DNA from: Thermothelomyces thermophilus ATCC 42464
Taxonomy: Eukaryota > Ascomycota > Sordariomycetes > Sordariales > Chaetomiaceae
Direction: 5' to 3'
DNA: 64,000 nucleotides
NCBI RefSeq assembly: GCF_000226095.1
Contig: NC_016472.1
Coordinates: 5,394,001 to 5,458,000, forward strand
Positions 11,960 to 21,789 of this stretch are shown one piece after another. Positions within the stretch are counted from its first letter, which is position 1, and the number at the start of each line of letters is the position of its first letter. A model generated the notes under the pieces. That model was not told the DNA's origin and made no database searches. It saw nothing but the letters and a program-made list of their open reading frames with translations. A program made the translations under genes and the position numbers.

Positions 11960-14944
11960 CTAATCATCCTCAATATCATCATCACTAATCACCAGACTCT
12001 GCATGGGCAGGCTGGGTTCCTCCTCCCCCTCACTCCTTCCGCGGCCTGTCCTGCCGCTCAGGATTGCGCCGAGGCCTCTCCTTTTCCGCGGAGAACCCTC
12101 TTCCGTAGGTTTGTCTGTGGCCCAGGATTCGGCCAGGCCGAAGCTGCTACCGCTCTCCTCGTCTGCCGCATCATCCCCCTCATCCTCGCCCGCGCCGAGT
12201 GGACCAATTCCCTGGAAGGATATAATCTTTTCGAGGTCTCTGATCTTCATCGTGCCAAAGGAGCACCACTTGCCGCGCGCAATCTGTGCCATGTATGGCA
12301 AGCGCTCGAGGAGCAACTCCTGTCGTGCCGCATTTCCGAGTGAGAGGAGCGGCGTAGGATTCGTCTGAGCCTGCCCGCTAGTTTTGCCCACCTGATGCGC
12401 CGTCGAGGACGCCGGAGCCTTGCTTCCGAGAACTCCATTGCTACCGCCGGCCTTGCGAAACGCAGAGGACCCGTCCCTAACAAACCCCTGCGAGTGCGCC
12501 GATGACGGTGGACCAGGCCCACCATCCTCCCCCCTGAGCATCTTGGCCGCCCACAGATCAACTAACCCCTCCAGCTCCTCCTTGGTGCGCCACAGCTTTA
12601 GGTACGTAGGGTAAAACATCTTGAAGGCGTCCCCGCCGCGGCCGGTAGGGTGGCTCTGCCGCTTCACCGGCGACGGCAGCGAGAACAGCAGCCCGCGGAC
12701 GGCCACCTGGAACGCTATCTCATCCTGCCGCAGGATATGGCTGGCCGAGTCCTTGCCCGTGTAACCCCCACCAAATCCCTTTCCGCCAAAGAAGACATCC
12801 CAGGACGGGCAGAGCAAGTCGCTCTCCGAGAGGTAATCGAGGCAGCCGTTGATGTAGTCCAGCGAGGAGTTGGGGTCGAGCGGGCCACTTCGCTCGCAGG
12901 AGAGCGCAAAGTTCTCGTGAAGCGCAGACATGAACGTGTGCGTATCGGTGCCGATCTCGTCGATGAGCGTATCGACAGAGACCTCGGAAGGTTTAGGGCG
13001 GGAGAGGTGTGACATGTAGTCCGGCAGACTCTCGGCTGCTGCTTCGACGGAACCCGCCGGAAACTCGCTACCTCTCTTGTTGTACACGACCTTGCCGACC
13101 GCGTGGAAAATCCCGAGAGTGGCTTCTCGCTGCGACACCAGTTCGAGGCTGTCCTGCTCGCCTTTCGTCAGGGCTGGGACGCCCTTCGCTCCCCGCTTCG
13201 GCTTGGTGAACGCAACTCTGGAGCCCCAGTCCGCCTCGTCGTCACCTTTCAGGCAAAGGAACTCAAGGGACGATATCGCATTCCGGATATCCCCAATCTC
13301 GCCTAGTCGCTGAAGCACGAGAGGCCCAGGAGTCCGTCGCCTGCCCGACTTTCGAGCTTCTTTCTGGACCACCAGCTCCAAGGCTTTGGCGAGAAAAGTC
13401 GGAGCGATTGGGTTGAACTCGATGACACCCGTTCCCGGATGTCTTAAGATTTCGGGGCCGAGCAGCCGGTGGGCGGTAAAACTGTCTGCCGAAGCCGATG
13501 TCGTGGTAAGCAGCGTCTCCGATATGACCATGACGATGGGCGTGACGGGCTCCGAGTTGTAGCCGAACCCAAACCCAGCCAGTGCCGGCGTATTGGCGGC
13601 CAGAAACTGCAATATCGCATTCCGGAACCCCACCAGTCCACTTGATGACCGCATGAATGTGTTTGGAAACTCTTCCACTAGCATCAGCCTCCTCTCTGTT
13701 GCCTTGCCCGCCCCATTCGCAGCGGCGCCCGAGGGCGGCGGCGGCGGCATCGGCTGTGGCGTCGCGTCATCCGACTCGACATCCAGCTGGCCAAACTTCC
13801 CTCCTCGTCCAAGAAACTCCTCGAATTGTGACGCAGCTGACTGATACCCATGGCCAGCAAGCCCGAAGGAGTTCGCCGGGTTCTTCCACTCCAGCACTTC
13901 GCATCGCATGTCCCGTGCTAGCAATCTCAGCGTCGTCGTCTTTCCTGACCCAGCGGGACCTTTCAACACCAGGAGCCGCTGCCTCAAACGCCCGGAGAGT
14001 ACGTCGTCCAACCACCGCCTCACGTCCTGCACCTTTCTCTTGTGCACCGCCAACTCGTCCAGGCTAACAGGCGCAAACCGCTCCGACCAGGGCCGGGCAT
14101 CGTCATCATCGTTAACACTCGCACCCGTCCTCGAGGCGTTTGATTTCGCAGAGAGGAGGAATTTCTGCCCGCCGGCGGCCGCCTGTGTCCCACCGTCTCG
14201 CTGGAATGCCCCGCTGCCGGAGGAGGTCGCGAACCTCTTCTGTGCCGCCTTGGCCCTCCCCACCAGGCTCGACGCGGCAGCCGACGCGGAGGACATCATG
14301 AGCGGGACATCGTCCTCGTCCTCCTCCGCCCCGTTATTGTTGCCCTCCGAGATCGGATCGCTGATAATATCGTCCAGCTTGCCACTGCTCAGATGGATCC
14401 TGTCACCGCTGCTGCCGTTGGTACCATTGGTGCCATTGGTGCCGACCGACGAAGAGAGGGCCCCGTTGATCGATGATAAGAACGATGGCTGGGACTGGAG
14501 CTGCGACTGGCTGCGCTGTGCTTGCCTGGAAAAGAGAGTCGGCAGATCGGCGGATCGGCCGCCCTTCTCATCCTCGCCCGCTCCTGCCCCGGAGGCTGAT
14601 GCTGCTGTTGCGGCTGCTTTCCGCTTCTTCTGCGTGCCTGCTCGCGTGCGAGATTTGAGCGGGCTCGTGCTCGGGCTGCGGGTGGCGCCTGGGGTTGGTT
14701 GAGCAGCTGTTGATGCGGCAGCGGTTGCGCGGGTGGTGCGTTTGCGGGCCGGGCTCGGCGAGAGTAGCGGAGAATTGCTCGATGCGGCGGCAGCGTCTGT
14801 GGCGTTGGCTTTGTCGGGGGACTTGGTCTTGTCGGGAGACGAGAACAGGAAACGCTTCAGGGTGTTTCTGTTTTGGAGGGCATCGTCTTCGGAATCGTCG
14901 TCATCCACGATGGCGCGCTTGCGTCGCTTCGCGGGCGGCGCCAT
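11960..14944 (-). CDS. RAD17: Checkpoint clamp loader Rad17 (RAD24 in budding yeast), 994 aa
   Basis: A single intron-free frame. Rad17 replaces Rfc1 in a clamp loader with Rfc2-5 and loads the 9-1-1 ring at damaged DNA to activate the ATR pathway in the nucleus. The start is taken at MAPPAKRRKR (14944); a second in-frame ATG lies 14 codons upstream at 14986, but the basic MAPPAKRRKR is the usual beginning. The first 290 residues are a low-complexity, basic/acidic region. Then come WSERFAPVSLDELAVHKRK, the Walker A motif GPAGSGKTTT near residue 330, and a Walker B-like MLVEEFPN near 420, followed by the helical C-terminal part and an acidic end. The family is usually 600-900 residues; the excess is the disordered N terminus. 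Confidence 0.95.
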   Translation of the reverse strand: MAPPAKRRKRAIVDDDDSEDDALQNRNTLKRFLFSSPDKTKSPDKANATDAAAASSNSPLLSPSPARKRTTRATAAASTAAQPTPGATRSPSTSPLKSRTRAGTQKKRKAAATAASASGAGAGEDEKGGRSADLPTLFSRQAQRSQSQLQSQPSFLSSINGALSSSVGTNGTNGTNGSSGDRIHLSSGKLDDIISDPISEGNNNGAEEDEDDVPLMMSSASAAASSLVGRAKAAQKRFATSSGSGAFQRDGGTQAAAGGQKFLLSAKSNASRTGASVNDDDDARPWSERFAPVSLDELAVHKRKVQDVRRWLDDVLSGRLRQRLLVLKGPAGSGKTTTLRLLARDMRCEVLEWKNPANSFGLAGHGYQSAASQFEEFLGRGGKFGQLDVESDDATPQPMPPPPPSGAAANGAGKATERRLMLVEEFPNTFMRSSSGLVGFRNAILQFLAANTPALAGFGFGYNSEPVTPIVMVISETLLTTTSASADSFTAHRLLGPEILRHPGTGVIEFNPIAPTFLAKALELVVQKEARKSGRRRTPGPLVLQRLGEIGDIRNAISSLEFLCLKGDDEADWGSRVAFTKPKRGAKGVPALTKGEQDSLELVSQREATLGIFHAVGKVVYNKRGSEFPAGSVEAAAESLPDYMSHLSRPKPSEVSVDTLIDEIGTDTHTFMSALHENFALSCERSGPLDPNSSLDYINGCLDYLSESDLLCPSWDVFFGGKGFGGGYTGKDSASHILRQDEIAFQVAVRGLLFSLPSPVKRQSHPTGRGGDAFKMFYPTYLKLWRTKEELEGLVDLWAAKMLRGEDGGPGPPSSAHSQGFVRDGSSAFRKAGGSNGVLGSKAPASSTAHQVGKTSGQAQTNPTPLLSLGNAARQELLLERLPYMAQIARGKWCSFGTMKIRDLEKIISFQGIGPLGAGEDEGDDAADEESGSSFGLAESWATDKPTEEGSPRKRRGLGAILSGRTGRGRSEGEEEPSLPMQSLVISDDDIEDD

Positions 14945-15239
14945 TGTGGGCGATGTTCTGTTAGACAGGAAGGGGGCATTTGTCACATTGGAGCAGTTGA
15001 GAATGGAAACGTGATCGGGGGGGGGGGGGGGTGCTTCGACGGTGCCGGCTTGAAAGTTGTGTTTTGTTGCAGGAATTGAAGTCGTTTGTTATCGATGGCA
15101 AGCCAATCCAATGCGCTGCAGGCACCAGGCAGACAGGCGGGGGGAGCTGAAAGTGACTGCATTCAGCTGCGACAGGGGTAAGTTAACGCAGCGGTGCTCC
15201 GTAACTCGGAATGATTGAGCGCCGACTCTCGTCGGAAAT

Positions 15240-15251
15240 AACCCTAACCCG
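15240..15251. promoter_or_regulatory. Two telomere-like units (TAACCC)2 upstream of RAD17
   Basis: The sequence reads TAACCCTAACCC on the plus strand, which is GGGTTAGGGTTA on the RAD17 strand, 296 bases before its ATG. Such TTAGGG boxes are known binding sites for Tbf1/TRF-type proteins in fungal promoters. Function here is inference. Confidence 0.4.
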
Positions 15252-15279
15252 GGGCTCTTATAGCAGTGAAATGGAGTCT

Positions 15280-16230
15280 ATTTCGCAGTATTCAGTAGCT
15301 AGATCAAAGCAGTAACAGGTATACAAAGATATAAAAACCCCAAGTACAGCATATTGTAGTCCTCAGATCACAGTGTGGTAGAGCACTGTACGCAGATCAG
15401 AACGGCACCAGGCGTCAGGCGGCATTATCCCTCTGGTGAAGTCAAAACGATTGAATCAGGTCTAGAACAGCACAGGCCCCTTGGCCGTTACATGTGTTCG
15501 GACAAGCGATTAGCAAGCGATGTTATGACTCCAAGACGTCGTATGATCTGTAAGAGGTAACGCACTATGCAAAACCTCCCAGGTCCATCGTTATCCGAAT
15601 AGCTACTAGAGTTAACTAGTTCCTTAAAGAGGATGAAAAGCGGGGAGAGAAAGGAGAGGGGAAACAACTACCAAAAGTCATAATTGGATAAGGCAAGTGA
15701 ACACAAATAATTAGAACGAACCACTCAGTTCTTATGATGCTCAATCTGTCCCCTTTTTCTAGGGTGGAAGAACGATATACACCCTGTTACTCTGCAGGGA
15801 AGATCAATGTGAAGGTCGAAGGTACTAAACCTTGGACATGAAATGAGACGTCTGATGAGACAGCAATGGAGGCTACCCTAAAACTTGCGCATCAGGTAGG
15901 GTATGATTTAAACCAGAAGAGGCGAAGATATGTTCACGATGGACAATCACAGAAAGCAACGAAGACAACGCCATTGGCGCAAATCATGTTGCTAGTTGAA
16001 TGTGGTTTTGGTCCTGCATTCCGAGAGTTTCTAGATAACCTTTGATCATGGGTCGATTGATCTCAATAGAAGGTTGTTGCAATGCTACTCTCCCAAATCT
16101 TCGTTCGGAGTACACCCCACCACCGGTTGCTGGAGTTGAATTTGTAAACAACAAGTCCAAGCCTATATAATCCGTATATGGCTCGGAGATGGAACCCTGG
16201 AAAGGAGCAGAAAATGAGGAAACAACAAAG
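15280..16230. mobile_element. Possible remnant of an old LTR-type element (very uncertain)
   Basis: An AT-rich block of roughly 0.95 kb between two GC-rich gene neighbourhoods. It opens with a TATAAAAACCCC-like sequence and, at about 15373, a stretch faintly like an initiator-Met primer-binding site. No paired terminal repeats, no recognisable gag or pol domain and no open frame of length were found. If it is an element it is broken and old, with many changes. It may equally be ordinary AT-rich intergenic DNA. Confidence 0.15.
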
Positions 16231-17760
16231 TTATTAAAACGTACTAAGAAGAAATAGACTTAGAGGCGAAGTAAGAAGAACATGAAAGGCTCTGTCAACT
16301 TCTTTCGGGAGGATACAATCAGGGTATATCTCATCAAAATCGTACATAACCCGAACACCACAGATTGTCAATAGGCTGCTGTACAACCTCAGGTATGTCA
16401 TACATTCCCTCCATCCGATCCTCGCCATTCCGGGTCCGTCCCACCTGGGCAGCAGCTGCAGGCACTTTTAGTGTGTTCTTTGCATGCAAGCGGGAACCCC
16501 ACCGCACGCCCCACGTGGCTCGCCAGACGGTGGTCGCATGGACTGATGGACAGAAGATAGAGGTGGAACGGGAAGGCACTGAAGAAGGTATTTAGGCTTT
16601 TTTTTTAAAAAAAATATATATATATGGATTGGAAAATGCATATGCAGTAACACTTTCTGCCTTAAATATTAAACCTAGTACCTGGAGCTTCTGAATCTTG
16701 CGTAGGTTTGGGCGCACACTAGACGTAGAGTAAGGACATTCTCCTGTCTGCGCAGAACAAACGAAGTTGAAGGTTCCCCGGCAGATTGGACCGGAAACGG
16801 GTGCTTTCCAAGTAGTGTACGCTCTCGAGCGATCAATATGGATCAGTCAGGCATACTGCAAGGAAAGGTAAATACTCTGGAGGCGGAAAGCGCGTCTCGC
16901 TATCCTACTCGAGGAAAGATGGCCCCCCGCGTTCTTTTCGGGTTACCTCGAACAACCCCTCCCCGCCGTTGCATCGTCTCTTGCCGGGCACCAAGGGACG
17001 ACAGACAGCACAGGGGCCCAAGTTTCGGCGCGGATAAAGCGCCTCTAGACCATTAATATCTTCATTAGATGATCCTGTGATCATCATCGTGTCTAGTAGG
17101 ATTAGTCCTTTTCGCTATTCTGAGAACGACCGCCCCTCGTTCTGTGAATTTCTTGGGTGTTCTGTATGAACTAAGTTCCCTGTCGCCGGTGCTCAGTTAG
17201 CGAGTTAGGTACCTAGGTCAGGTACCTGACCGACGGATTACAACTACACCCTGAGGCTTGGCACGGCCGAGCTCCCACGCGGGCCATTTCGCTCCTAGTC
17301 ATCGTCGCGTTTCGTCATCTCTGCCCGACCGCATCGCATCGGCCATCTGTTGCAGCTTGCAGTTTTGACACGCTGTTTTTTTTTGGGCGCAAACGAACAA
17401 ACACGCTACCTAAGACCAGGGTGGATTTTGTGCTGCGTGTGTCCTCTCACAATAACTATTGCGGCCGTGTCATGCGCATGTCATTGCCAGGTTTTCATGT
17501 AGGTCGCTTGGCCTGGCTTTCGGTCGGCTGTTTATAATGGCCGCGCTTTCCGTACCCCGTGATTCCCACGCTGACTGGCAACGCCCCTTGCAGCCGACGC
17601 GAGCACAACAACTTTGAGAGTCTCGCATCTCGAAGCCCTAATACACCGTTACAACATACTGCGATTCCTTTTGCTGCCTTGCAAAACACCACACCATCGA
17701 ACCTCCAAAACACTAGACAAGCGGAATCTGGGAACCCTGATCGGACGCTTTTGAAAAGCC

Positions 17761-18306
17761 ATGGCATCGTTCATCGAAGGCCTGTGGCAGTCCATTTTCA
17801 CCCCCGGCCCGACGCCGACGCTCCTCGTCGCGACCAACGCCACCTTCGCCGCGCTGCAGGTCCTGCTCGCTGTCCTGCTCCTCGCAACCTACAGCATCCA
17901 CTTCCTGGTGCTCTCGGTGCTGTGTGGCGGCCTCTGGGCCGCTATCAACTGGTTCGCGCGCGAGCTCAAGGCGCACCAGGAACAGGAAGAAGAAAAGAAG
18001 CGGCGTGCACTCGCGGCTCGCCCGCCGCCTCCCCGAGCAGCGTCGTCGTCACCACTGGATGATAGCGAGACCGAGGTGGAGGCGACCAAGTCGACGCCGA
18101 GCCTTCGCAGGGCCCCCAGCCCGCCCGTGGTACCGGCAGCAAAGCCCGCGGCGGTCAGTACCGTGGTAGAGCCGGCCGAGCCGCAGGGGGAGCTGAAGCA
18201 GCGAGTTGCGGAGGAGCTGCTGCCGAGTCCGAGCCATGGGCATAAGAGCGGCGTCAGCACCGAGGACGAGTGGGAGAAGGTTTCGGAGAACGAAAAGGAT
18301 AAGTAA
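17761..18306 (+). CDS. PKR1: V-ATPase assembly factor Pkr1 (181 aa)
   Basis: Intron-free. Pkr1 is a small ER membrane protein that helps assemble the Vo sector of the vacuolar H+-ATPase. The N terminus MASFIEGLWQSIFTPGPTPT is the family hallmark. It is followed by two hydrophobic segments, about residues 20-42 (LLVATNATFAALQVLLAVLL) and 44-62 (YSIHFLVLSVLCGGLWAAI), then NWFARELK and a charged cytosolic tail with Pro, Ala and acidic stretches ending DEWEKVSENEKDK. Yeast Pkr1 is 122 residues; the longer disordered tail is usual in filamentous fungi. It starts 2.8 kb from divergent RAD17. Confidence 0.93.
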   Translation: MASFIEGLWQSIFTPGPTPTLLVATNATFAALQVLLAVLLLATYSIHFLVLSVLCGGLWAAINWFARELKAHQEQEEEKKRRALAARPPPPRAASSSPLDDSETEVEATKSTPSLRRAPSPPVVPAAKPAAVSTVVEPAEPQGELKQRVAEELLPSPSHGHKSGVSTEDEWEKVSENEKDK

Positions 18307-18934
18307 CGTTGGGCAAAGGCGCGGCTGCGTCAACTCTTAACGCTGTTTGTCTCGTGGAGACGACGAGCCTTTTGGGATGGAGCACGGCGTGGTTAGCACT
18401 CGGCGGCCGGGCATGGTGCAGGTCGGAACCCGCCCTCCATGCTTCAGACCATCACTTGCGCATCAATGTTTTGTTTTTCTGAAGCTTGTCTAGACAACCA
18501 TCCCCGCCCCAGTACTTCAATATATGTTACTAGTTAACTGGGGTGGGCTCAGCCGAGGTGTTCAACCCACCTCCTAAAAACGCACGATTTGCATATCATG
18601 AGCCAAGCTGCTGTGTGACATCATTGCTGGGCTTTCCTAACTCGCAAATCACCGCTATGTTGGCTCGGGATCAGATGGCGGGGTTAATGTTCTCGAGGCG
18701 ACCCACCACCACCTCAGAGCATCAGAGCACAGCCCAAGTCCGGAGCTAGCCACGTGATCTCAAATTTCAGGCTTGGCGGCCGACTCGTGCTGGAGCTCCA
18801 ACAGCCTCAGCAGTATCGAGGAGCGATCGATACTGACGACCAGGCATCAACCAAATTAGCCATTCCCCGACCATTACCTTCAATCCCCGGATTTATTTTG
18901 GAGCAGGTTGCCTGTCTCCCCTAAATCCGCCAAG
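18307..18934. promoter_or_regulatory. PKR1-SMD1 intergenic region with E-box
   Basis: This 628-base interval holds the PKR1 3' end and the SMD1 promoter. CACGTGA stands at 18751-18757, 184 bases before the SMD1 ATG. The same heptamer recurs before MTQ2 and in the ATP4/NOC4 promoter. It is the core recognised by Cbf1/USF-type bHLH factors; the assignment here is inference. No gene seen. Confidence 0.4.
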
Positions 18935-19533
18935 ATGAAGCTGGTTAGGTGAGTCGCTCTATCGTGACTTTATATCTTTTTTTCCCCAAACACAGAGCAA
19001 AAAGGTCACCGCGACAGCACGCGATCGAGAATGATGTGAATGCGAAGGAAGAAACCAGCCAGCCAACGGCTGCGCACTTTGCTTCTCCGCCCAAACATCC
19101 GCTCACCCCAAAGGGACTCTGGTTTTTTTTTTTTTAAAAAAAAAAAGGCAGCTTGCTGACCAATGGCCCCCCTCTCGGCCCTGGCCGCAGATTCCTCATG
19201 AAATGCGCCAATGAGACGGTCACGATCGAGCTCAAGAACGGCACCATCGTGCACGGGACCATCGCGTCCGTATCGCCGCAGATGAACACGGCGCTGCGCA
19301 ACGTCAAGATGACGCCGCGCGGGCAGGACCCCATCCCGCTCGAGACGCTCAACGTGCGCGGCAGCACCATCCGCTACTTCATCCTGCCCGACTCGCTGCC
19401 GCTGGACACGCTGCTCATTGACGACGCGCCCAAGCCCAAGAACAAGGCGCGCAAGGAGGCGGAGCGCGGCCGCGGCCGCGGAAGGGGGCGCGGGATGGGC
19501 AGGGGGAGAGGCAGGGGCCGCGGGAGGGGTTAG
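18935..19533 (+). CDS. SMD1: Small nuclear ribonucleoprotein Sm D1 (118 aa, 2 exons)
   Basis: Exon 1 is 18935-18948 and codes only MKLV plus two bases. Exon 2 is 19191-19533. The intron is 242 nt with GTGAGT donor, GCTGAC branch and CCGCAG acceptor. SmD1 is one of the seven Sm proteins that ring the U1, U2, U4 and U5 snRNAs. The Sm1 motif ([20 protein letters not shown], then [18 protein letters not shown]) and Sm2 motif ([19 protein letters not shown]) are complete. The tail is the expected Arg-Gly run, a target for symmetric dimethylation and a nuclear signal. Length equals that of human SmD1 (119). The intron contains a long T-then-A inverted repeat just before the branch region. Confidence 0.97.
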
Positions 19534-20100
19534 GAGGATCGGTTGTCTTAGAATCGACGGCTGGGACTGGGGACGGAGGACTGTTTGCCGCGGAGCATGA
19601 AGAGAAAAGAGAAGCAAAGAATATCAAGAGACAAAGTCGGGGATCGGGGACTGGCGTCTGGTTGCGGCATTGGGTCGGGTCCCTTTCTCTTATCATCGAC
19701 TGGACTTGTGTGCCTTGGGAATGCAGTATTGGTTGCGGGAAGGAATCATGGCATAACGGCCAGAACAGACGGAGACTTTTACACGACCATAGAAGGGCCG
19801 GCAATCCGGCCATGGCCCTGACTCAGAGAGACGAGGAAGAGGGGGCTAGCCATCCCACGCCGGTGCGGGCTCGGTGAGGATGGAGCTATACCTTTTTGTC
19901 TTTGTTGATCACCTCGGGGTACGGGTACAGCACTCAGTCAGTATGGCGTTCTTAGGACGGACGAAAATGCCAGGGAGATTTTTTTTTGCTTGCTTATGGC
20001 AAATGGCGGAGCACGTAGCAGAGTCGTGGGCCATCTTGCCCTCCTCCGCCCCGCGCGCCCCCCCCCCCCCCCTCCTTCTTACCTGTAGGAAGGTGACAAA

Positions 20101-20136
<36 letters not shown>

Positions 20137-20279
20137 TAGTATTACCCAGACAAAAAACATCCACCTAATCATTCCTTTTATTTTTCCCACCCTCGCACAC
20201 ACTGCGCATCTGGGCCCGCCCGCTTTGTGCCAACCCCCCCCCCCAACCAAAAAAAAAAAAAAAAAAAAAAAAAATCTTC
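19534..20279. other. Convergent SMD1/MTQ2 3' region with simple repeats
   Basis: No gene seen. Between the two converging stops lie a run of 15 C at 20058-20072, a CAG trinucleotide repeat at 20104-20134 and a run of about 24 A at 20250-20273, directly beside the MTQ2 stop codon. The interval probably carries both 3' UTRs and polyadenylation signals. Confidence 0.6.
20104..20134. repeat. (CAG)10 microsatellite in the MTQ2 3' region
   Basis: About ten CAG units, read as CTG in the MTQ2 transcript direction, some 150 bases past the MTQ2 stop. It does not lie in a coding frame. Confidence 0.85.
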
Positions 20280-21278
20280 CTACTCCCGCCATATCCTCAC
20301 AATCTGCAGCTTCTCCCACCCCGCCTGCCTCCCGCTCGTCCCGACCGTCTCGGCCCTCCACGGCCCGCCCGCCAGCCGCCTGATCCTGCCCTTGACCTCC
20401 TCGGGCTTGTTCTGCGCACAGAGCAGCAGGTACGCGACGCCGCGGGCCGACAGCACCTCCGGGAGCGCCTCGATCAGCCGGTCGGTGACCTCCATCCCGT
20501 CCCGGCCCCCGGCGTACGACAGCGCGAGCAGCCTCGAGTCCTCCTCGTGCGACGGCGCCGTGGCGGCGGCGGCGGCCTGCTGCTGCTGGTGGTGGTTGCC
20601 CTCGGGCTGGACGGGTGGCAGGTCGGGCGTCGGCACGTACGGCGGGTTGAAGACGAGCACGTCGACGGTGCCCGGCCGCACGGCCGTCGCCAGGTCTCCC
20701 TGCGCCGTTCCGAGGTGGTACCCCGCTACTCGTCGTGGTTGTGCTGCTGCTCGTGGTTGTGGACGTTGTGGTTTGCTGCTACTGTCTTCCCCGTCGCCGT
20801 CACCGTCGCCGTCGCCGTCGCCGAACCCCCCCGATTGCTGCTCGGCTTTTCCGGTGGTTGCTTCTGCTGCCTCTGCTTCTGCCTCTGCTTCTGCTTCTTC
20901 TACCGCCTTGGCGACGGTCTCGGACGTGGCGGCGCAGGCGAAGCGGTTGACGTCGATACCGAGCGTCAGGATGTCGCGGCGCGAGAAGAGGACCTGGGCG
21001 TGCGCGGTGAGGAAGGCTAGGACGACGCCCGAGCCGGGACCGACTTCGAGGACTAGCGGTGCGGCTGAGCGAGAGTCTGAGTCCGAGAGTGTTTGTGATG
21101 AAGGTGAAGAAGAAGAAGAAGAAGGAGGAGAAGACGATGAAGGGAACCGAGCGGCGAGAAATGCGGTTTCGCTAGCCGAGGACAAGGTGTCGAGGAGGAG
21201 AAAAGAGTCCTCGGCCGGCTCGTAGACGCGAGCATAGGGGACGTGGGAGGTTGAAGGGGTGGGGAGCATTGTTGTCAT
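20280..21278 (-). CDS. MTQ2: eRF1 glutamine N5-methyltransferase catalytic subunit Mtq2 (N6AMT1), 332 aa
   Basis: Intron-free. Mtq2 with Trm112 methylates the Gln of the GGQ motif of release factor eRF1; the human orthologue is N6AMT1. The N terminus MTTMLPTPSTSHVPYARVYEPAEDSFLLLDTL is typical (seen as VYEPAEDSF). SAM-binding motif I is LVLEVGPGSGVV near residue 75, and the catalytic NPPYVPTP lies near 210. Yeast and human proteins are 214-221 residues. The excess here is a low-complexity acidic insertion (EAEAEAEAEA, GDGDGDGDGDG, then a basic Pro/Ala part) between motif I and NPPY, plus a Gln/Ala segment after it. An alternative start is the ATG three codons in. Confidence 0.93.
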   Translation of the reverse strand: MTTMLPTPSTSHVPYARVYEPAEDSFLLLDTLSSASETAFLAARFPSSSSPPSSSSSSPSSQTLSDSDSRSAAPLVLEVGPGSGVVLAFLTAHAQVLFSRRDILTLGIDVNRFACAATSETVAKAVEEAEAEAEAEAAEATTGKAEQQSGGFGDGDGDGDGDGEDSSSKPQRPQPRAAAQPRRVAGYHLGTAQGDLATAVRPGTVDVLVFNPPYVPTPDLPPVQPEGNHHQQQQAAAAATAPSHEEDSRLLALSYAGGRDGMEVTDRLIEALPEVLSARGVAYLLLCAQNKPEEVKGRIRRLAGGPWRAETVGTSGRQAGWEKLQIVRIWRE

Positions 21279-21789
21279 TTTTCACTTCTCTGGCGGCATT
21301 TGGTGAGTCGGCTGGGGAGGTAATGGCGATGGCTTCACTTTTGACGGATTTGGCGTTGAGTTATGCAGGAACACATGAGTGAGAAATAACAGACCCAGAT
21401 TTGGAGCACCATGAGTGGGGCACGTGATGAGAATGAGAATCGAGATAAAGATGAGATTGATTCATCTCTATTTCTGTCCTTGGTCGGGAAACGGAGCTGG
21501 TGCTGGGCAGTCATCAATTGTCCACCCCAACTTGTCGCCATCGGCTGCGCTTCACAATCAATTACCACCTCGGAACCTCCTCGTACTTTGACTGTCGCGC
21601 CGCCAGAAAACGGAAATGAACACGTGGGCAAACCGTTCCACATGGTTCAGCTCCCATCAAACAAGAGGGCCGTCTTAGCCGCATCCTGGCAGCTAGAAGT
21701 CTGAATCAGTCTTCATCTCGTGAGATAATCACTCCCTGCGCTCTTCACCCCTTTCCCTCCGCCATCCCAACGCCGTTCACTCAACCCCT
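21279..21789. promoter_or_regulatory. MTQ2 upstream region with two CACGTG boxes
   Basis: CACGTGA lies at 21421-21427 (143 bases before the MTQ2 ATG) and CACGTG at 21621-21626. The rest is the 3' region of the small gene that ends at 21790. No other gene seen. Confidence 0.4.

Larger units (their letters stand above)
14945..17760. other. Gene-free, partly AT-rich interval between RAD17 and PKR1
   Basis: This 2.8 kb lies between divergent genes and should hold both promoters at its ends. A run of 15 G occurs at 15017-15031. The middle (about 15280-16700) has lower GC and few open frames and is annotated separately as a possible old element. A 9T/8A stretch followed by an AT dinucleotide tract lies at 16599-16625. 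Bases 17100-17760 are the PKR1 upstream region. No protein gene or tRNA was recognised. Confidence 0.5.

Noticed and set aside
20280-21225. Long plus-strand open frames over MTQ2
   Set aside because: They are antisense shadows of a GC-rich coding region; the minus strand carries clear methyltransferase motifs.
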